A DNA stretch of 64,000 nucleotides, from contig MU831921.1 in assembly GCA_029204225.1 (NCBI GenBank), positions 32,890 through 96,889 on the forward strand. Direction: 5' to 3'. The notes under the pieces are model-generated. The model saw nothing but the letters and a program-made list of their open reading frames with translations. It was not told the DNA's origin and ran no database searches. Below, one piece after another: positions 32,001-45,700 of the stretch. The DNA comes from Diphasiastrum complanatum (lineage: Eukaryota; Streptophyta; Lycopodiopsida; Lycopodiales; Lycopodiaceae). How positions within the stretch are numbered: the first letter of the stretch is position 1; the number at the start of each line of letters is the position of its first letter. The translations under genes and the position numbers were made by a program.

Positions 32001-33692
32001 TCTTGTTCCCAAATACTAGAGAATCCATTTATTTGGATGGCTGGCATGCCTATCAGATGGATACCACAAATCCACACCTGATTTTGTAATTTAGACAGAA
32101 GAATTAACATGGTTCAACACTACATTCTGATCCTGACAGGTTAATGATAAGCTTCAAATCCCCTTGGATCCAAGAGCATCAACTCTAGGGACAAGCTTCT
32201 ATCAACTAACAGATCCAATGTAATCCATATATCCGATTCTACTTCTAACATCACAATTTGACATCCAAAACTGTGGATATCTCAATGGTTACAAAGATAT
32301 AAGCTATGAATTCAACTAAATGAATTCTATCCAAGAAATTAATAACTGGTAGTAAGCAATTATTTACTGAGATTATCAAAATCCTAACTGCGAAATACAT
32401 TTCCCAATCACACTTACTACCACTGATGTCTACTCTTCTTCCCTCTTTAGAATTTTCAGTTCCTTGAAAATCTTTCAGCTAAGGTATCAAGAAGACGTAA
32501 CGACATTAGTAAATGTTCAAAAATTAATTACTGTAGGAATTTTTAAAAATTCTGAAACAATTTCATTTATGTTCTATAACTGGGCTGAATATGTGATATA
32601 TCAAAAATCATTTATTAGTATGTGAAACAGTACTAGTTTGATCTTTGAATATAATTCACCAGAGGATTTTATTGGAAATGAAATCAGTTTTATAATTCCT
32701 ATTATTACAATTTTTCCAATAAATTTGGACTGTTTGCCCTTTTCACTTACTGGCTTAAAAATTACTTTGTTAAAATTATTTGTAATTAATGGAAAATAAG
32801 ATTTGGATTCAGGTACTTCCTACACTGTATTCACCCCAAAATAATATTGTCGAATAAAGAATTACCTCCAAATACTATGAATTTTCCACCATTAATTATT
32901 TGACAAGTATTCCAAAAGCTTTTGGTTTGTTCAATTTTAATGACCAAAATCATTAAAATCACAATAACCAACTGATCAGTGTTCTACGGATTTGAAAAGG
33001 AGAAAACAAAACACAATTTATTGGTTTAAATAGTATCATACAAGAAATCGGATTCCTAGACCGGGTATATGCCTGAGAACTGTGCCACTTCCTTAGTTCT
33101 GTCAAGATCGGTTTCGAAAACAAAAATCGATTAATACTGCTTGAACACGAATAATGGTACTCAAGTTCCACAAAAGCTGGGCTCACATTGCTGAAAGCCG
33201 AATGCCAAGTTGATAAGAGCATATGACATGCACATTGTCCATGGAAAAAAAAAAATCCAATTTTCTTCTAACCATAATCGGAAAACAATATACAAAAACC
33301 AAGGTTACACTTCGACAAACGAGCAAGAAACCTAAGCTCCTCTAACAAGGTGCTAATAACTTAAAATTTCTGGGTTAATTTGGAGAATCAACCTTTAAGT
33401 TACAAACGTCAAGCCCAAAGTGATCCTTGGATAACTTTCTTGCACCAAGCCATGCAATTAGAGAATTTCATATTGTCATCAAGCTCCAAGTCAACTTTAC
33501 ATCCTATAAAAAAAACATGCTACCCACAAGGGCCTCTCATGACCCATTGCAAAGTCTAAATGGGGTTAAATATAATCATGTGGCATGATCCATTTAACAA
33601 TATAAATAGGGTTCAGACTGGCATATAACCCCGAGTGATTATCAATAATAGAGCCATAGTTAAGTCACAAAAGACATCTAAATGCCATTGTC

Positions 33693-33752
<60 letters not shown>

Positions 33753-36700
33753 AGGGCGCTGGCTGGCGTGATGGTCTGCTGGCACGCTGCCTGACTGAGA
33801 TTGAGTAGGGCGAGGCATATCATGGCTAAGAAAGGGAAGGGGAGCCCACGCTCCCCCCCACACACACACACACACACAGTCCAAGCCCTCCTTCTGTGCA
33901 TAGCCTTTAGCAACCAGCCTTGCCTTATGCTTTTCGATGCTCCCATCCGATTTGTATTTGGTCCTGTAGACCCACTTACAGCCAATAGGACGCTTCCCTT
34001 TTGGTAACTTCACCAAATCCCATGTATCATTCTTGAGAATGGAGTCGTACTCCTCTTGCATAGCATGTTGCCATACCTTCTCATCTGTTGCCTCAACGAA
34101 TGTATGGGTCTTGTGAATCCAAAATAGTTGTCATGAGTGCATAGTTTGTCTCCTGGTGTTCATGTTGTTGGGCTTGCCTTTAAGACCTCCTAGCCCCTGG
34201 ATTGTTGCTCTCTCCCTCATCCAATATCAAACCATCCTGCACAGTTTGCCAATACCACTTGGGAAACTTCTTCCTTGCAGTTGGTGATGAAGACGGTGAA
34301 TAGGACTCAACAGATTTGCCCCTTTCCTTCCGCTTCCTAGCCTCCTCGGATTCTTCCTCTTGATCACTCATATGATCATACTGAGACTTCCCAATATATG
34401 GATGTGGATCATCAAGTATTGGCACAAATTCACTTGTACCATCCTCCATCTCAAGTTCCTCTATAGGAGGCGTTTGATCTTCTTCAAAGATCACATCTCG
34501 ACTTATGATCCACTTCTTGCTAGTAAGATCGTAAAGTTGGTAAGCTTTGCTTTCTTCACTGTATCCCAAGAAAATACACTTTGCTGATTTTACATCCAGC
34601 TTCTTCCTGTTATACTTGGGAATATGGGCATAGGCCGTACAACCAAACACTCACAAAGCGCCCACCTTGGGCTTGATGCCGCTAAATGCCTCTTCTGGAG
34701 TCTTGCCTTCCACAGCTTTTGTTGGACTTCTATTTAACAGAAACACTGCTGTGTGCATTGCCTCGCCCCAAAAAGAGTTGGGCAACCCCTTTGCCTTGAG
34801 CATGCACCATGCACACTCCACAATAGTTCGGTTCTTTCTCTCTGCTACGCTGTTTTGCTGAGGGGTATGAGGAGCTGTAAGCTGCCTTTTGATCCCATTG
34901 GCCTTGCAGAATTCCACAAATTCTGTCTTAATGAACTCTCCACCACCGTCTGACCTGAGGATCGTTATCTTCTTTCCTGAATGTTCTTCTACCAAAGCTT
35001 TGAAATGCAGGAAGTACTTGAATGCTTCAGATTTAAACTTCAAGAAATAAATCCAAATCTTGCGTGAGAAGTCATCAATAAAGGTCATAAAGTAATATGC
35101 CCCCCCTGCAGATTTGGTTTGGGTTGGCCCCCACAAATCTGAATGTACCAAGTCTAGTATGCCTGCTGCCCTGGTGGTGCTCTCCTTGGGAAACTTATGT
35201 CTTTCTGTTTTCCCATAGCGCAAGCCTCGCAAACTGAAGAGCTTGGCTTAACAACTGGAAGCCCCTCCACCATATGATGTTGGTTTAACACCTGCATGCT
35301 TTGGTAGCCAAGATGTCCATACCTCTCATGCCACAATCTATCCACATCACTTCCGTTTGTTGTATAAGCATTGCTGACTAGGGATAGAAGTGTACAACCT
35401 GTATAGATTATCTTCCTGCAATCCTTTGGCCACAACCTTCATATTATCACTCAAGTCCAACACAAGACAAGAAGTAGCATCAAATTCTACTTTCATATTT
35501 TGTTGAGTGATAGCTCCTACTGAAAGAAGATTTTTAGCAAGTCCTGGTACATATAAGACATTCTTAATGACTTTGACTTCTCATGATGGAAGCTTTACAG
35601 GTACTGTGCCCTTTCCATTGACCTTGTGTGTTGAGTTGTCACCTAGGCACACCTCTTGTCCATCATAGATCCCCACAAAGGTATCAAACCAATCCCTGTG
35701 AGGGGTCATGTGCTTTGAAGCACCTGAGTCAATGTACCAACCACCAGGCCAATGCAACAGAGAATAACTCAGCTTGCCTTATGTCACTCTACTCCTCTCT
35801 TGCAACACTCTCAACAACATTTCCTCCTTGCTTCTTTGTGCCCTTCTTTTGCTCTGCAAGCTTCTTCCTGCACTCAAAAGCAAAGTGTCCATATTTACCA
35901 CAGTAATTGCAATTCCCCTTCCTTTGAGGTGTGGAAGAAGTATTCGAGGAGGATTGTGCTTCTGACATCTGCAAGTTCTCCATTCCTTGCTCAAGTGTTT
36001 GTGCTGCTCCTTTGTTCTTGCCTTTACCTTTCTTCTTATCCTTGGCTGGATTTTGCTTCTTCTTAGAAGCAAAGGCATGCACTTGGAAATCTTCCCTCTT
36101 GGAGAGATTAACTCTCCTCATCTCCTCCTATAACAAGAGACCATAGACTTCTTCGTAGGTAGGGATCTTCTCTCTCACAGATATCATCATCACAAAGTTC
36201 TGATAAGCATATGACAAGCTATTCAGAACTATTGGCACCAAGTCTTTGTCAGCAATAGACTCTCCAAGTACAGAAAGCCGATATCTAATATCCTGAATCT
36301 TAGTAAGATGATCAGTAATTGTCTCCCTGTCTCCATTCTGAGAGTATACAACTTGTTCTTCAAGTAGAGAAACCTAGTTGTACTTGTTGTCTCATACAAT
36401 GCACAAAGAATGTGCCATGCATCCACAGGCCCTTTGGCTGACCTGATTAGAGGAATCACATTATCCCTCACTGACATGTTGATGATCCTGTGTGCCTTTT
36501 CCCCTCTCTTGATATAGTCCTTGAGTTCAAGTTCAAATGTTGGAACAGGCTCCTCACCTGTCACAAGCTTCCAACATTCTTTGTCTTCAAGAATGTTCTT
36601 GATCTTGAATTTCCATATGCTAAAGTTAGTGCCATCAAGCCGGCTGGCTTCACTCCGCATGCTCTCTGCAAGACTAGCCATAGCTGGATAGAAATAAAAC

Positions 36701-39700
36701 ACAAAAGGCAAACTAAGGTTTTCACCCAACTAGGGTATGCAGCCACTTGCTCAATAACCCTCAGCTTCTGGATTTGAAACTATCCCCCTGTATGGCTGTC
36801 CTAGCCCTTGTCCAAGATCCACTCAGAACTTTCACTGAAGTCCCCACTGTAGAAAGCGCCCTCCTACAATCCTGGCTGTCCAAAAAGACTCAAAAAAATG
36901 TCCCAAATTAGAAACTTTTTGGCTCCCTGTACTCCCCTTGCCAACAGTACTCCAACCATGCAGATAGCACAAAGATCAGATGCCCCTACAAAAAAAAGTG
37001 CTCCCTCCTCAAAGGTAAGCTGCTCTCCAAGGATGGCAGGAATCTGATCAAAACAGGTCCAAGCTTTCACCACACCACAGGCAACATAACCTACTCTGAT
37101 ACCTTGACAAATTCCAAGGCCTAGCTATGGAGTATCATAACAGCATAGTAAGCACACTATGAAAGCTTGAAAAAAACCAGCTATGGAGTAGAACACAAAA
37201 GCAAGAGACAGAGGACTTCAAAGCTCACACAACTTAAATGATTATTCAAAGAGTAGTAGGGCGTGGAAACCCCTCCAAACTTTGGGCTACATTTAGCATG
37301 TAATGTATAGAGGTGGTGTCTTGCTAATTCTAGCTCTAAAACCCACATGGGTCCTCAACCTACTTGTTATTACTTGCCTAATTAGCACAAGTGGGGTGTA
37401 CTATGTACATAAATGTTTTACCCCCATGTCTTATGCACAACTTACAAGTTAAAAGTATACAAGCCTTAAGGGGCAAAATAGGCATTTATTTCAACATGAA
37501 GAACCTACACATTTATAACATGCAACTTGCACTAATGACTAATAGTCTGAAGGAGGATAACTCATCGGGAGGTGAGGCCTTTAGAAAACTTAGACATGAG
37601 TTTAGTGACATTTTTCCAGACCAGCTACCAAAGGGCCTTGCCCCCTCTAGGGGTGTTGAGCATGGCATAAAACTTCTCCCTGGAAGCTCCCTTGTATCCT
37701 TGTATCCTTTCAGGATGAGCACCAAGGAGAAAGATAAAGATTGCAACAATCTTTAAAGATGGGCCATAAAAAATTAAACAAATTAACTATTAAAAATAGA
37801 TACCCTGGTCCCCTTACCTCGAATGCATGAACTAATTGGTCAATTACATGGTGCAAAATACTCCACCAAGAGATCAATTTGAGATCAGGGTATCGTGAGA
37901 TTCAAATTAAAACTAAGGATGTGCCAAAAACCTGGTTTACAATAAGGTATGGCCATTATGAGTTTCTAGTTTTGTCGTTTGGATTAACAATTGTCCCTCC
38001 AACTTTCCAGCAAATGATGAATGATTTTGTTCGTCCATATTTGGGGAAGTTCGTAATTGTTTACTTGGATGATATTCTCATCTACAATAGAACTTTAAAG
38101 GAACATGAGCAACATCTCAAGACTGTCTTGAGGTTACTAAGACAAGAGAAACTCTATGCCAAAGAATCCAAGTGTTAATTCTTCCAAACAAGACTAGAAT
38201 ATCTCGGTCACGTTATTTTGGACCGTGGATTGGAAATTCACCCTAATAAGGCTCGTAAGGTTCATGAGTGGCCCACTCTCCAACCATACATGAAGTCAAG
38301 TCTTTTCTCAACTTCACTAGGTTTTCCTACAAATTCTTGGATTACGCGGTAATTGCATTATCATTGACAAATCTCCTCAAAAAGGCCAAGAAAACTAGTT
38401 GACACAATCAAGTTCAATCCTCCAGTTACTTGGATTGAAAAGTTAAATCAAAGTTTTGAAACTCTAAAACATTGTGTGTCTACAACTCCAATACAACACG
38501 TAGTTGATCCTAACAAGCCGTATGTGCTTGAGACGGATGCTAGCCACTTTGTTGTAAGGGCAAGCCTATATTAGGATGGTGGATTGGTTGGTTTTGAAAG
38601 CAAAAAGTTGGATCCTACTCAAAGGCGATATTCCACCTATGGTAATTATGGCAAGCGGTCTTTGAGAAACTGGAAACCAAGAGGCAATCAGATTGGAAAT
38701 GGTACCTCCCAATGGTTGGGTTTGCATATAACAACGCAAAGCACTCAGCAACAAGTTATAGTCCATTCATGTTGATGTATGGTTTCTAGCCTCATGCCTC
38801 CTCATAGGTCTCTAAGAATACAACTAGTGTTTCCAACCGATTCGAATCGGGCCAATTTGTCTGGTTCGAACCGATTCAACTGGCCTCGCAAGTTCAACTG
38901 GCCTACCAAGTTCAAACCAAGAAACAAAAAATTAATTGACTTTTTTTTCTTTGGTTTTTTTCAGTTCCTAAAACTTCTATTCTTAGATAAACAATTCATA
39001 AATGCTATTTACACCGCTCTACTAGTAACGATTGTGTTCATGACACGCGCATTGATTTCTCTACATATTTGTGCGTTGAGCAATTTGAGCTACGAACAAA
39101 AACTATGCAATTGTACAAACATTGTCAAACATGGATGATGTATTCTGAAAAACGCCAAAGTCCAACTTCATGAATCATTAGTTGACCAAAAGTGATCAAA
39201 GGTCAAATACAAATCAGATTACACAAAATTCATATCCCTATAAACTATTAAAACTAGTAATCAACAATGAATCGAGATTTTCTATTTTCAACTCAAACCG
39301 GCTCTGAACGATTCGAACAATTCAAACCGCAGTTCGTGGAAAATATGAATGCAACAGTGGATTTCTTGCAGGATATGCAAGGAATGTTGCGTGTCGCTCA
39401 AGATAACATAATAACGGCTCCAGATAGAGCTCAGTTTTACGCTAATCAAAACTGGCAGCCTTTAGTGTTTTTGGAAGGAGATTGGGTTTACCTTAGAATT
39501 CCGAAAGATTCCAAGGTGTTGAGGACAAGAAAATGTCCTACATTTCTATGGGCCTTTTCGTATTGTAAAGAAACTCAATCAGGATGCCTATCAACTAGAT
39601 CTTCTACGAGGAATCAAAGTCCATCCAATGTTCCCAGTACGTCGTTTAAAGGAACGACTTGGTGTGGAGGATGGTTTGAGTTAGGCGGATGAGCTAGTTC

Positions 39701-42700
39701 AATTAGAGGATTGTCGACCTTTGTACCTTCTGAACCACAGGCCATTGTTGATGTACGTCAACATGGGCTAAAAAACCAGCAAGTGACTGAGTACTTGGTT
39801 TCGTTGGAAAGGTAGTTCCGACGATGAGGAGACCTTAGACAGAGATTCCCAAAATTTCTTTCTTAGAAGAAAAGTCTTTTTAAATGGGAGAGAATGTTGG
39901 GGACCCAAACCCTTGGGTCCCACACCTAACTTGAAATTGGACATTGGGCTGGGCCAATTGACTTGACTAGTTGGATCATGGACCGCATGCATGCCACTTG
40001 TCATAATCAGGGATATGCGCTTGGCATGGAGGCTCCCACCTTGGAGGTATACAAGGAAAGAGATCTCAGTTACCATTCATACGATCTACCTAGGAGTTGG
40101 TGGATGGTAGTGCGCATGTGCATACCCAGGATGGTGCTAGCTAGGGGTAGGAGTGTTAGAAATCCATAAATCATAATATGGATGGATAGACTAGGATTCT
40201 AACCCAGGACCTCCCTCATACCGGATGGGATGCTCTACCACTGAGCTATCCGCCCTGTTTGATAGTTCTCTCTAGAGTGTGGATTGATATTCCAGCACCC
40301 CCCCTCAAGCCACACTTGGTTGGGGTCCTAGCTGTCACTTGCCCCACAACTTGGGCCACCTAACCATGGCTTTGACACCATGAACTGTTAGGTCTACCGT
40401 CTAACTTGGCTCTGATACCATGTTAGAAATCCATAAATCATAATATGGATGGACAGACTAGGATTCGAACCCAGGACCTCCCTCATACCGGATGGGATGC
40501 TCTACCACTGAGCTATCCGCCCTGTTTGATAGTTCTCTCTAGAGTGTGGATTGATATTCCAACAAGGAGAAGGCCGAAGGTGCTGGCGGCAGTATGGGAC
40601 GTTGTTAAGGCTGGAAGCTGGATCCTGCTTGTTGTCTAGTCATTGGGCTTAGGGCACAGAGGGTGGATCTGGATCGGATCCTACGGCAGGGTGGATCGTG
40701 AGCATCTGTGTTGACCTAAACCTGGTGATTTCCGATTGGTGTGGTCGCAACACACTGCATACGCTTAAAACAGATTTCCATCAATACTTCTTTTTTAAAA
40801 GCTTGAAAAGTGAATATTTTATAAGTTTTTAAGATAAAACTTCAAAAAAAATTGGAGCATTCTGGAACATTATATTTATGGTAATAACAAAACTTTGAAC
40901 AGACTCTTAGCTATAACGCATGGCACATGAAAGTAGATGAGAATAATCAGACAAAACTTAAACACTCCCACTCAAAACCAAAAACAAAAAAGGACCATTT
41001 GATTAAAACCTGCATCACCTTAAAGAACAGAAACAGGAAACAGTCTAACCTTCTCCCTGAGGTCAACAAGTAGTTGTTCAATTTCTTTTATCTCTTGTGC
41101 TACTCTTGTCACCTTTTGAGCATGTTCTTCTGAGTTTGCAGCAATATCATTGTCATTTGCTCCATGTCCCTGCTCCGATTGTTCCTTTTCTTCTTGCAAT
41201 TTGTTGGTATTCAAACTGTCCTCCTCTGTTTTTAGTCTTTGCAGTCTTGCCTTACAAACTGAAGCAGCCTTCAAACAATTTTCTATTGCCTCCTGAAGTT
41301 TGCCGCCAAGTTCTTGGGCAAGAGCAAGTTTAAAGTTTCTAGCAAAGTCAAGGTTATCTAGGCAAACAAACTTACACAGTACAGAGTCAAATTTGATCTC
41401 TGCTTTTAAAATAAAGCGGAGGAAAAGTTAGAAATTGCCAGTTGATGGATTTAATAAAGACATCGCCCTTTCAAAAGTAGAAACAGTATGCCCCCATGTG
41501 GGAGATGAAACCTTTGAAGCAACATCTGAATACTTTCAAGTTTCAACATTATACAGCTTTTCCAAGGTGGGAGCACTCTTTCAGTAAACTGGCATTTCTC
41601 TAACATAAATAATGACTGAAAAGTATGAATTCAAAAAACAGGCATTATTGGTTTTCCAGGTGACAGGCATTTATCTGACGTAACTCATACACTTGGAACT
41701 ATGAATACAAACTTACCAAACACCAACAGATATTCCTGGTTTCACTGAACTAGCATATAGCTGACAAAATCAAATAGAATACATAATGGATGCAATGTTT
41801 GGTAACAAAATCCACAACAAAAATTCTTTGTCAACTGCATTTTCATACATCTGTGAAAAACTAAAGTTTCATTCAGAAAGCTAAGCCCAGGCTTCAGCAA
41901 GCTATTCTGGGATACAGTTCAGCTAGATGTCGATCATCAGGTTCAACGAGTCCTTTCAAAATTTCTAAGGCCCTTGTGTAATCTTCGAAACTTGTCTGAA
42001 AGTCCTCTGCATTGACAGCCAAACGTATCATGAGCAAATCACTTGTACCTTTGGCCAAGATCTAGGTGAGAGAAATCTAAGAAGTACTTCGTGACGACAT
42101 GGACAACTAAACAAGTTGGCTTTTTTGCCGTCCTCGGCATTGAGAGCACAAGTATCATCAGCAATTCATTTGTACATTTGGCCAGCACTTAGGGGAGAGA
42201 AAACTAAGATTCACTCCCTGACAACATAGACAACTAAACAAGATGGCTTTTCTGATGCAGAAGTTTGATTGCACTACTTCTGGAGGAAATGCCTTACAAA
42301 AAGGAAAAGTGCACCAGTCTCGACGAAAAGAAAGAATAGGGAACATAGGAAATAGGGAGTAGAACGTAAATCGTATTGCAGACATGAAAGAAACCCTTCA
42401 ACTATCTCCAATTGATTGCTAATTTGAATTGAATAAAGAAAAGGAAAAGTGCACCAGTCTCGACGAAAAGAAAGAATAGGGAACATAGGAAATAGGGAGT
42501 AGAACGTAAATCGTATTGCAGACATAAATCACAAAAGAAACCCTTCAACTATCTCCAATTGATTGCTAATTTGAATTGAATAAAGACACCCACTAAACTT
42601 AAAGGTGATGAATTTAAAAAAAAATGTAGATATCTACGAGCACACAAGCAACCATAGGTTCTAAAACATGTTTAATATGTTGTTCCAGATGGAGCATCAA

Positions 42701-45700
42701 GTACGTGCCTTCAAGGATATCGGTAACCATATATTTTGAAACATGTTCAGATTATCCAAAGAAAGCATTCAGAACACTGGGCCAAGAAACACGAAATTTC
42801 GAAAACAACACAGTCGAGAACAAACATTCAATAGAAATACATTTAGGAAATAGTTCTGATCAGAATTCTAACTCCAAACATATGCATTCTGAATGAACTA
42901 GGTACCCAACTACTAGGCGCATTTTGTTCATACATAAATGATAGAAAGTATAGGAGACACTCTTGTGCCTTTCTGTCATACATGGGCACTAAAAACCTAG
43001 CTCAAGTTAGACAGAACAGTACTATATATTTTACAGACTACAAAACTATTATGCTAGAAATTCTGAATGGATTTGACAGATGTGTCCTCTTCCACATACA
43101 ATTTTGTTGTGTTTGTGAGTCAACTTGCGTTGATCTTCTTGCAGAATTCAATGATCTTCGCAGGCAGCAGAACTAGGTATTAAAAAACATAAACTTTTCA
43201 TATGTTTTACCTTTCTCAAGACTTACATCTCCTAACGCTGTAATCACATCCACTTCGGCAATAGTGTGCGTATGCTGTTTCTCATGGATAACTCTGGCAA
43301 TGTCCAGCATTTTCCAAGCTAATTCCAAATCTGTCTCTTCATCTTCTTGAAGCTCCTCTTCAGACCCCTCGGCATCACTGTTCTCATCGGATCCCTTGGC
43401 CACCCCTGTTTGAGCAGTCAAAAAATCTGTGATACAAATTTCATACTAAAGCTTAACAGTAATTATTGATGGAAAAAAGACATGTCATATAAGACTACTT
43501 TCCCAATCAGTGTGTGGGAAACAAAAATCCTAGCCACTCACTACCTTCAAAAATCCACAAGTTACCAAATTAGCATACTTAATAAGCAACAATGCACAAT
43601 CAATCAACTCGTTATTGGTAAAAATTGGTAAATAGTATTTAAGACTCGAGGTTGTGCAGTATCTAAGCACCTTCGTCAACCGCTGTCTTGGGAGAAGTTG
43701 AATTTTTTTCCTTTGAAGTTGCGGACTCGCCCAAGACATCTGTCTCTGCCTGAACCTTGTACAACAGTGCACACCCATACTTATGATATGTAGAAGTTAG
43801 CTCAGGCGCCAATTCCCCATAATGTTGTACCCTGCAATTCAAAAATATAATGAGTTTTTAGTCCGGAAATGTGAGTCTCTCTCTACTTATCACTAGCTAG
43901 TTAAAACAGTTACACGGTACGTAGTTTTTATGCTTTTGAATCATTGTTGTCTCTTAGAGTTGATAGGTTATTTGTTTTTGTATGGAATGAATGCTAGCTT
44001 GTACCTTTGATTCGCAAAGGTTATGGGCCCACTACACGTCTAGGAAAAGGTACATGCCCAGCACGTCATCATTGATAAAGACCAGAGGGAGAGAGGGAGA
44101 AATCTTTTTTAAACCTATCATTGGTGCCCATCGCCATAAAAACTTAGGCTGCACTCGAGGCAAGGCTCATTAAGAGGTCAAAGGAAGGAAGCAGATCCCA
44201 TTGTTGCAATGACGGATACAAATGGTGCTCAAGGAGCAGCTACTATGGAGGATAGTCAAAAGGAGCAAGAAAGCTGCTGAAGCGGATCGGAGGGGGGGGG
44301 CGCATAATTGTTGAGGCAATGGCTGCATATCTAGCAAAGGAACACAAAGCCTTTGTGAGAATATTCCTAACACTAGGAGAGAATCCAACGGCCCATGTAC
44401 AAGATGCAAGAACAGCAAAGTTTCTTGCACCCTTTTTTACTCATAGCTAACAAACAAATGTTGTCACATCATTTCTCTCCAACCTCTTTCTATTTCTTGT
44501 TGATCTCCTGGGATCTTGGTTTGTTCCCCTTTTTCCCTCACCTATTCTTGCTTGCTTGCTCATTTTCTTCTTCTGTATTGTCTTCTCCATGCTCATTGAT
44601 ACGTCTTACTTCATTTCCATTGTCAAGAACCATTGTGTTAGGATGTTCAACTTTCTCCATGCCTTCTTTTTATTCATCCTCATTTTCAAAAAAACCACAT
44701 CCTTAGACAAGATCATTTTTCTTCTTGAAGAGATATCTTGTATCTAAATGGATTGTTGGGATATCCCACAAAAAGCCTACAATTCTGGGCCTAGTTTCTT
44801 AATCCCAAGACTTCTCTCGAAGGTCTCCCTATGTTGCTTTCCTAGGGGACAGCCCCAGCACGTGTATGCTTCAGGTATCCATCCCCATGACTAGTTCTCC
44901 TTTCCACATGAGTTTTCAGTTTCCAGTACCCCTACATGTCCAAGATTTTCATGCCATAAGCAACCATTTGTTGTGTTTGAAGCAACCACATGTGCATTGA
45001 GATAACTAGTGATTATTTCTTCAATCTAGATAGGCCTCCTTTAGCCTCTCTTTCGTCTGTATTGCTAAGAGCTCATCTTCTTTGATGATCTAGTAATGAT
45101 CCCATATGAAGCGTACCTCAATGCCAATCTCAATCATTTTATTGACTGACATTAAGTTCTTGGAATGATTGAATCTTGTCTCCTACCTCAAGGATTGAAG
45201 TACTTCTTTGATGTTGTGTGTCATATCAATTGTTGCTCCACGACCATCTCGTATTAGTGATTTCCTTGGCTGCCTCGCACCTCTTCTTGGTCACCTTCTT
45301 GATTAGCCATAGCCATCAAAGCTATAATCTCTTCATCGTCTTCAATGCCTACCGTAATAAATTGAGTTGTTCCCCCTTTTTATCGTATCTTCCGATTTGT
45401 TACAACACTTCCTAGCAATGTCCTGGGCTGTTAAAGTGGTAACATACTACGGCCCTTCTTCTATCAAAAAAGATTTGTCTCCTAGCTTTAAAAGCGCCTC
45501 CACTTTGCTGCTCCTCCAAATTGTTCCCTTTTGCTATTGTTTTGATGCCATGGTTCCTTGCCTCACTTCTAGAATCTCGCTTGTCTCTCATATCAAATCC
45601 AATGTCTACCATTTTGCCTACAAGAGCAAGTTCATCTTGTCGTAGCAGGTTTTTTTCCTTTGTTCCTGCAGTATTCAATATGTTACACAACCTAGATCTA

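Larger units (their letters stand above)
40154..40564 (-). mobile_element. Complete TRIM retrotransposon with tRNA-like LTRs (411 bp)
   Basis: Two 144-bp LTRs (40154-40297 and 40421-40564; three differences) flank a 123-bp noncoding interior. On the minus strand the LTR reads TGTTGGAATATC..TTTCTAACA. The interior starts with the initiator-Met primer site TGGTATCAGAGCC (40420-40408) and ends with a polypurine tract TGAGGGGGGG (40307-40298). A perfect 5-bp duplication AGGAG flanks it (40149-40153, 40565-40569). It has no ORF, so it needs enzymes from other elements. Each LTR carries a tRNA-like sequence. It is nested in the chromovirus LTR, inside NASP intron 5. Confidence 0.95.
39895..40752 (+). 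repeat. Chromovirus 3' LTR, interrupted by a TRIM
   Basis: Follows a polypurine tract AAATGGGAGAGAA (39882-39894). Begins TGTTGGGGACCC and ends TCGCAACA at 40752. Removing the nested TRIM and one copy of its 5-bp duplication leaves about 440 bp. A related LTR fragment occurs near 48725-48790 (anchors GGAGTTGGTG, GCACATGCATA). Confidence 0.7.
29042..41049 (-). other. NASP intron 5 (12 kb) filled with retroelements
   Basis: Bounded by donor GTTAGA (41049) and acceptor GATGCAG. From high to low coordinate it contains a chromovirus with a nested TRIM (37500-40752), a minus copia body (33886-36681), microsatellites, repeat copy B and a lone gag gene (30276-31127). The parts 29042-30275 and 32480-33660 show nothing recognisable. 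Confidence 0.88.

Noticed and set aside
38860..38880. Pol III B-box-like GGTTCGAACC
   Set aside because: No A box or tRNA fold at the proper distance. It is part of a TTCGAA-rich insert.
40451..40522. Genuine tRNA gene
   Set aside because: The anticodon arm is imperfect, U33 is missing, and the sequence is duplicated as part of a TRIM LTR. It was kept as a tRNA-like promoter instead.
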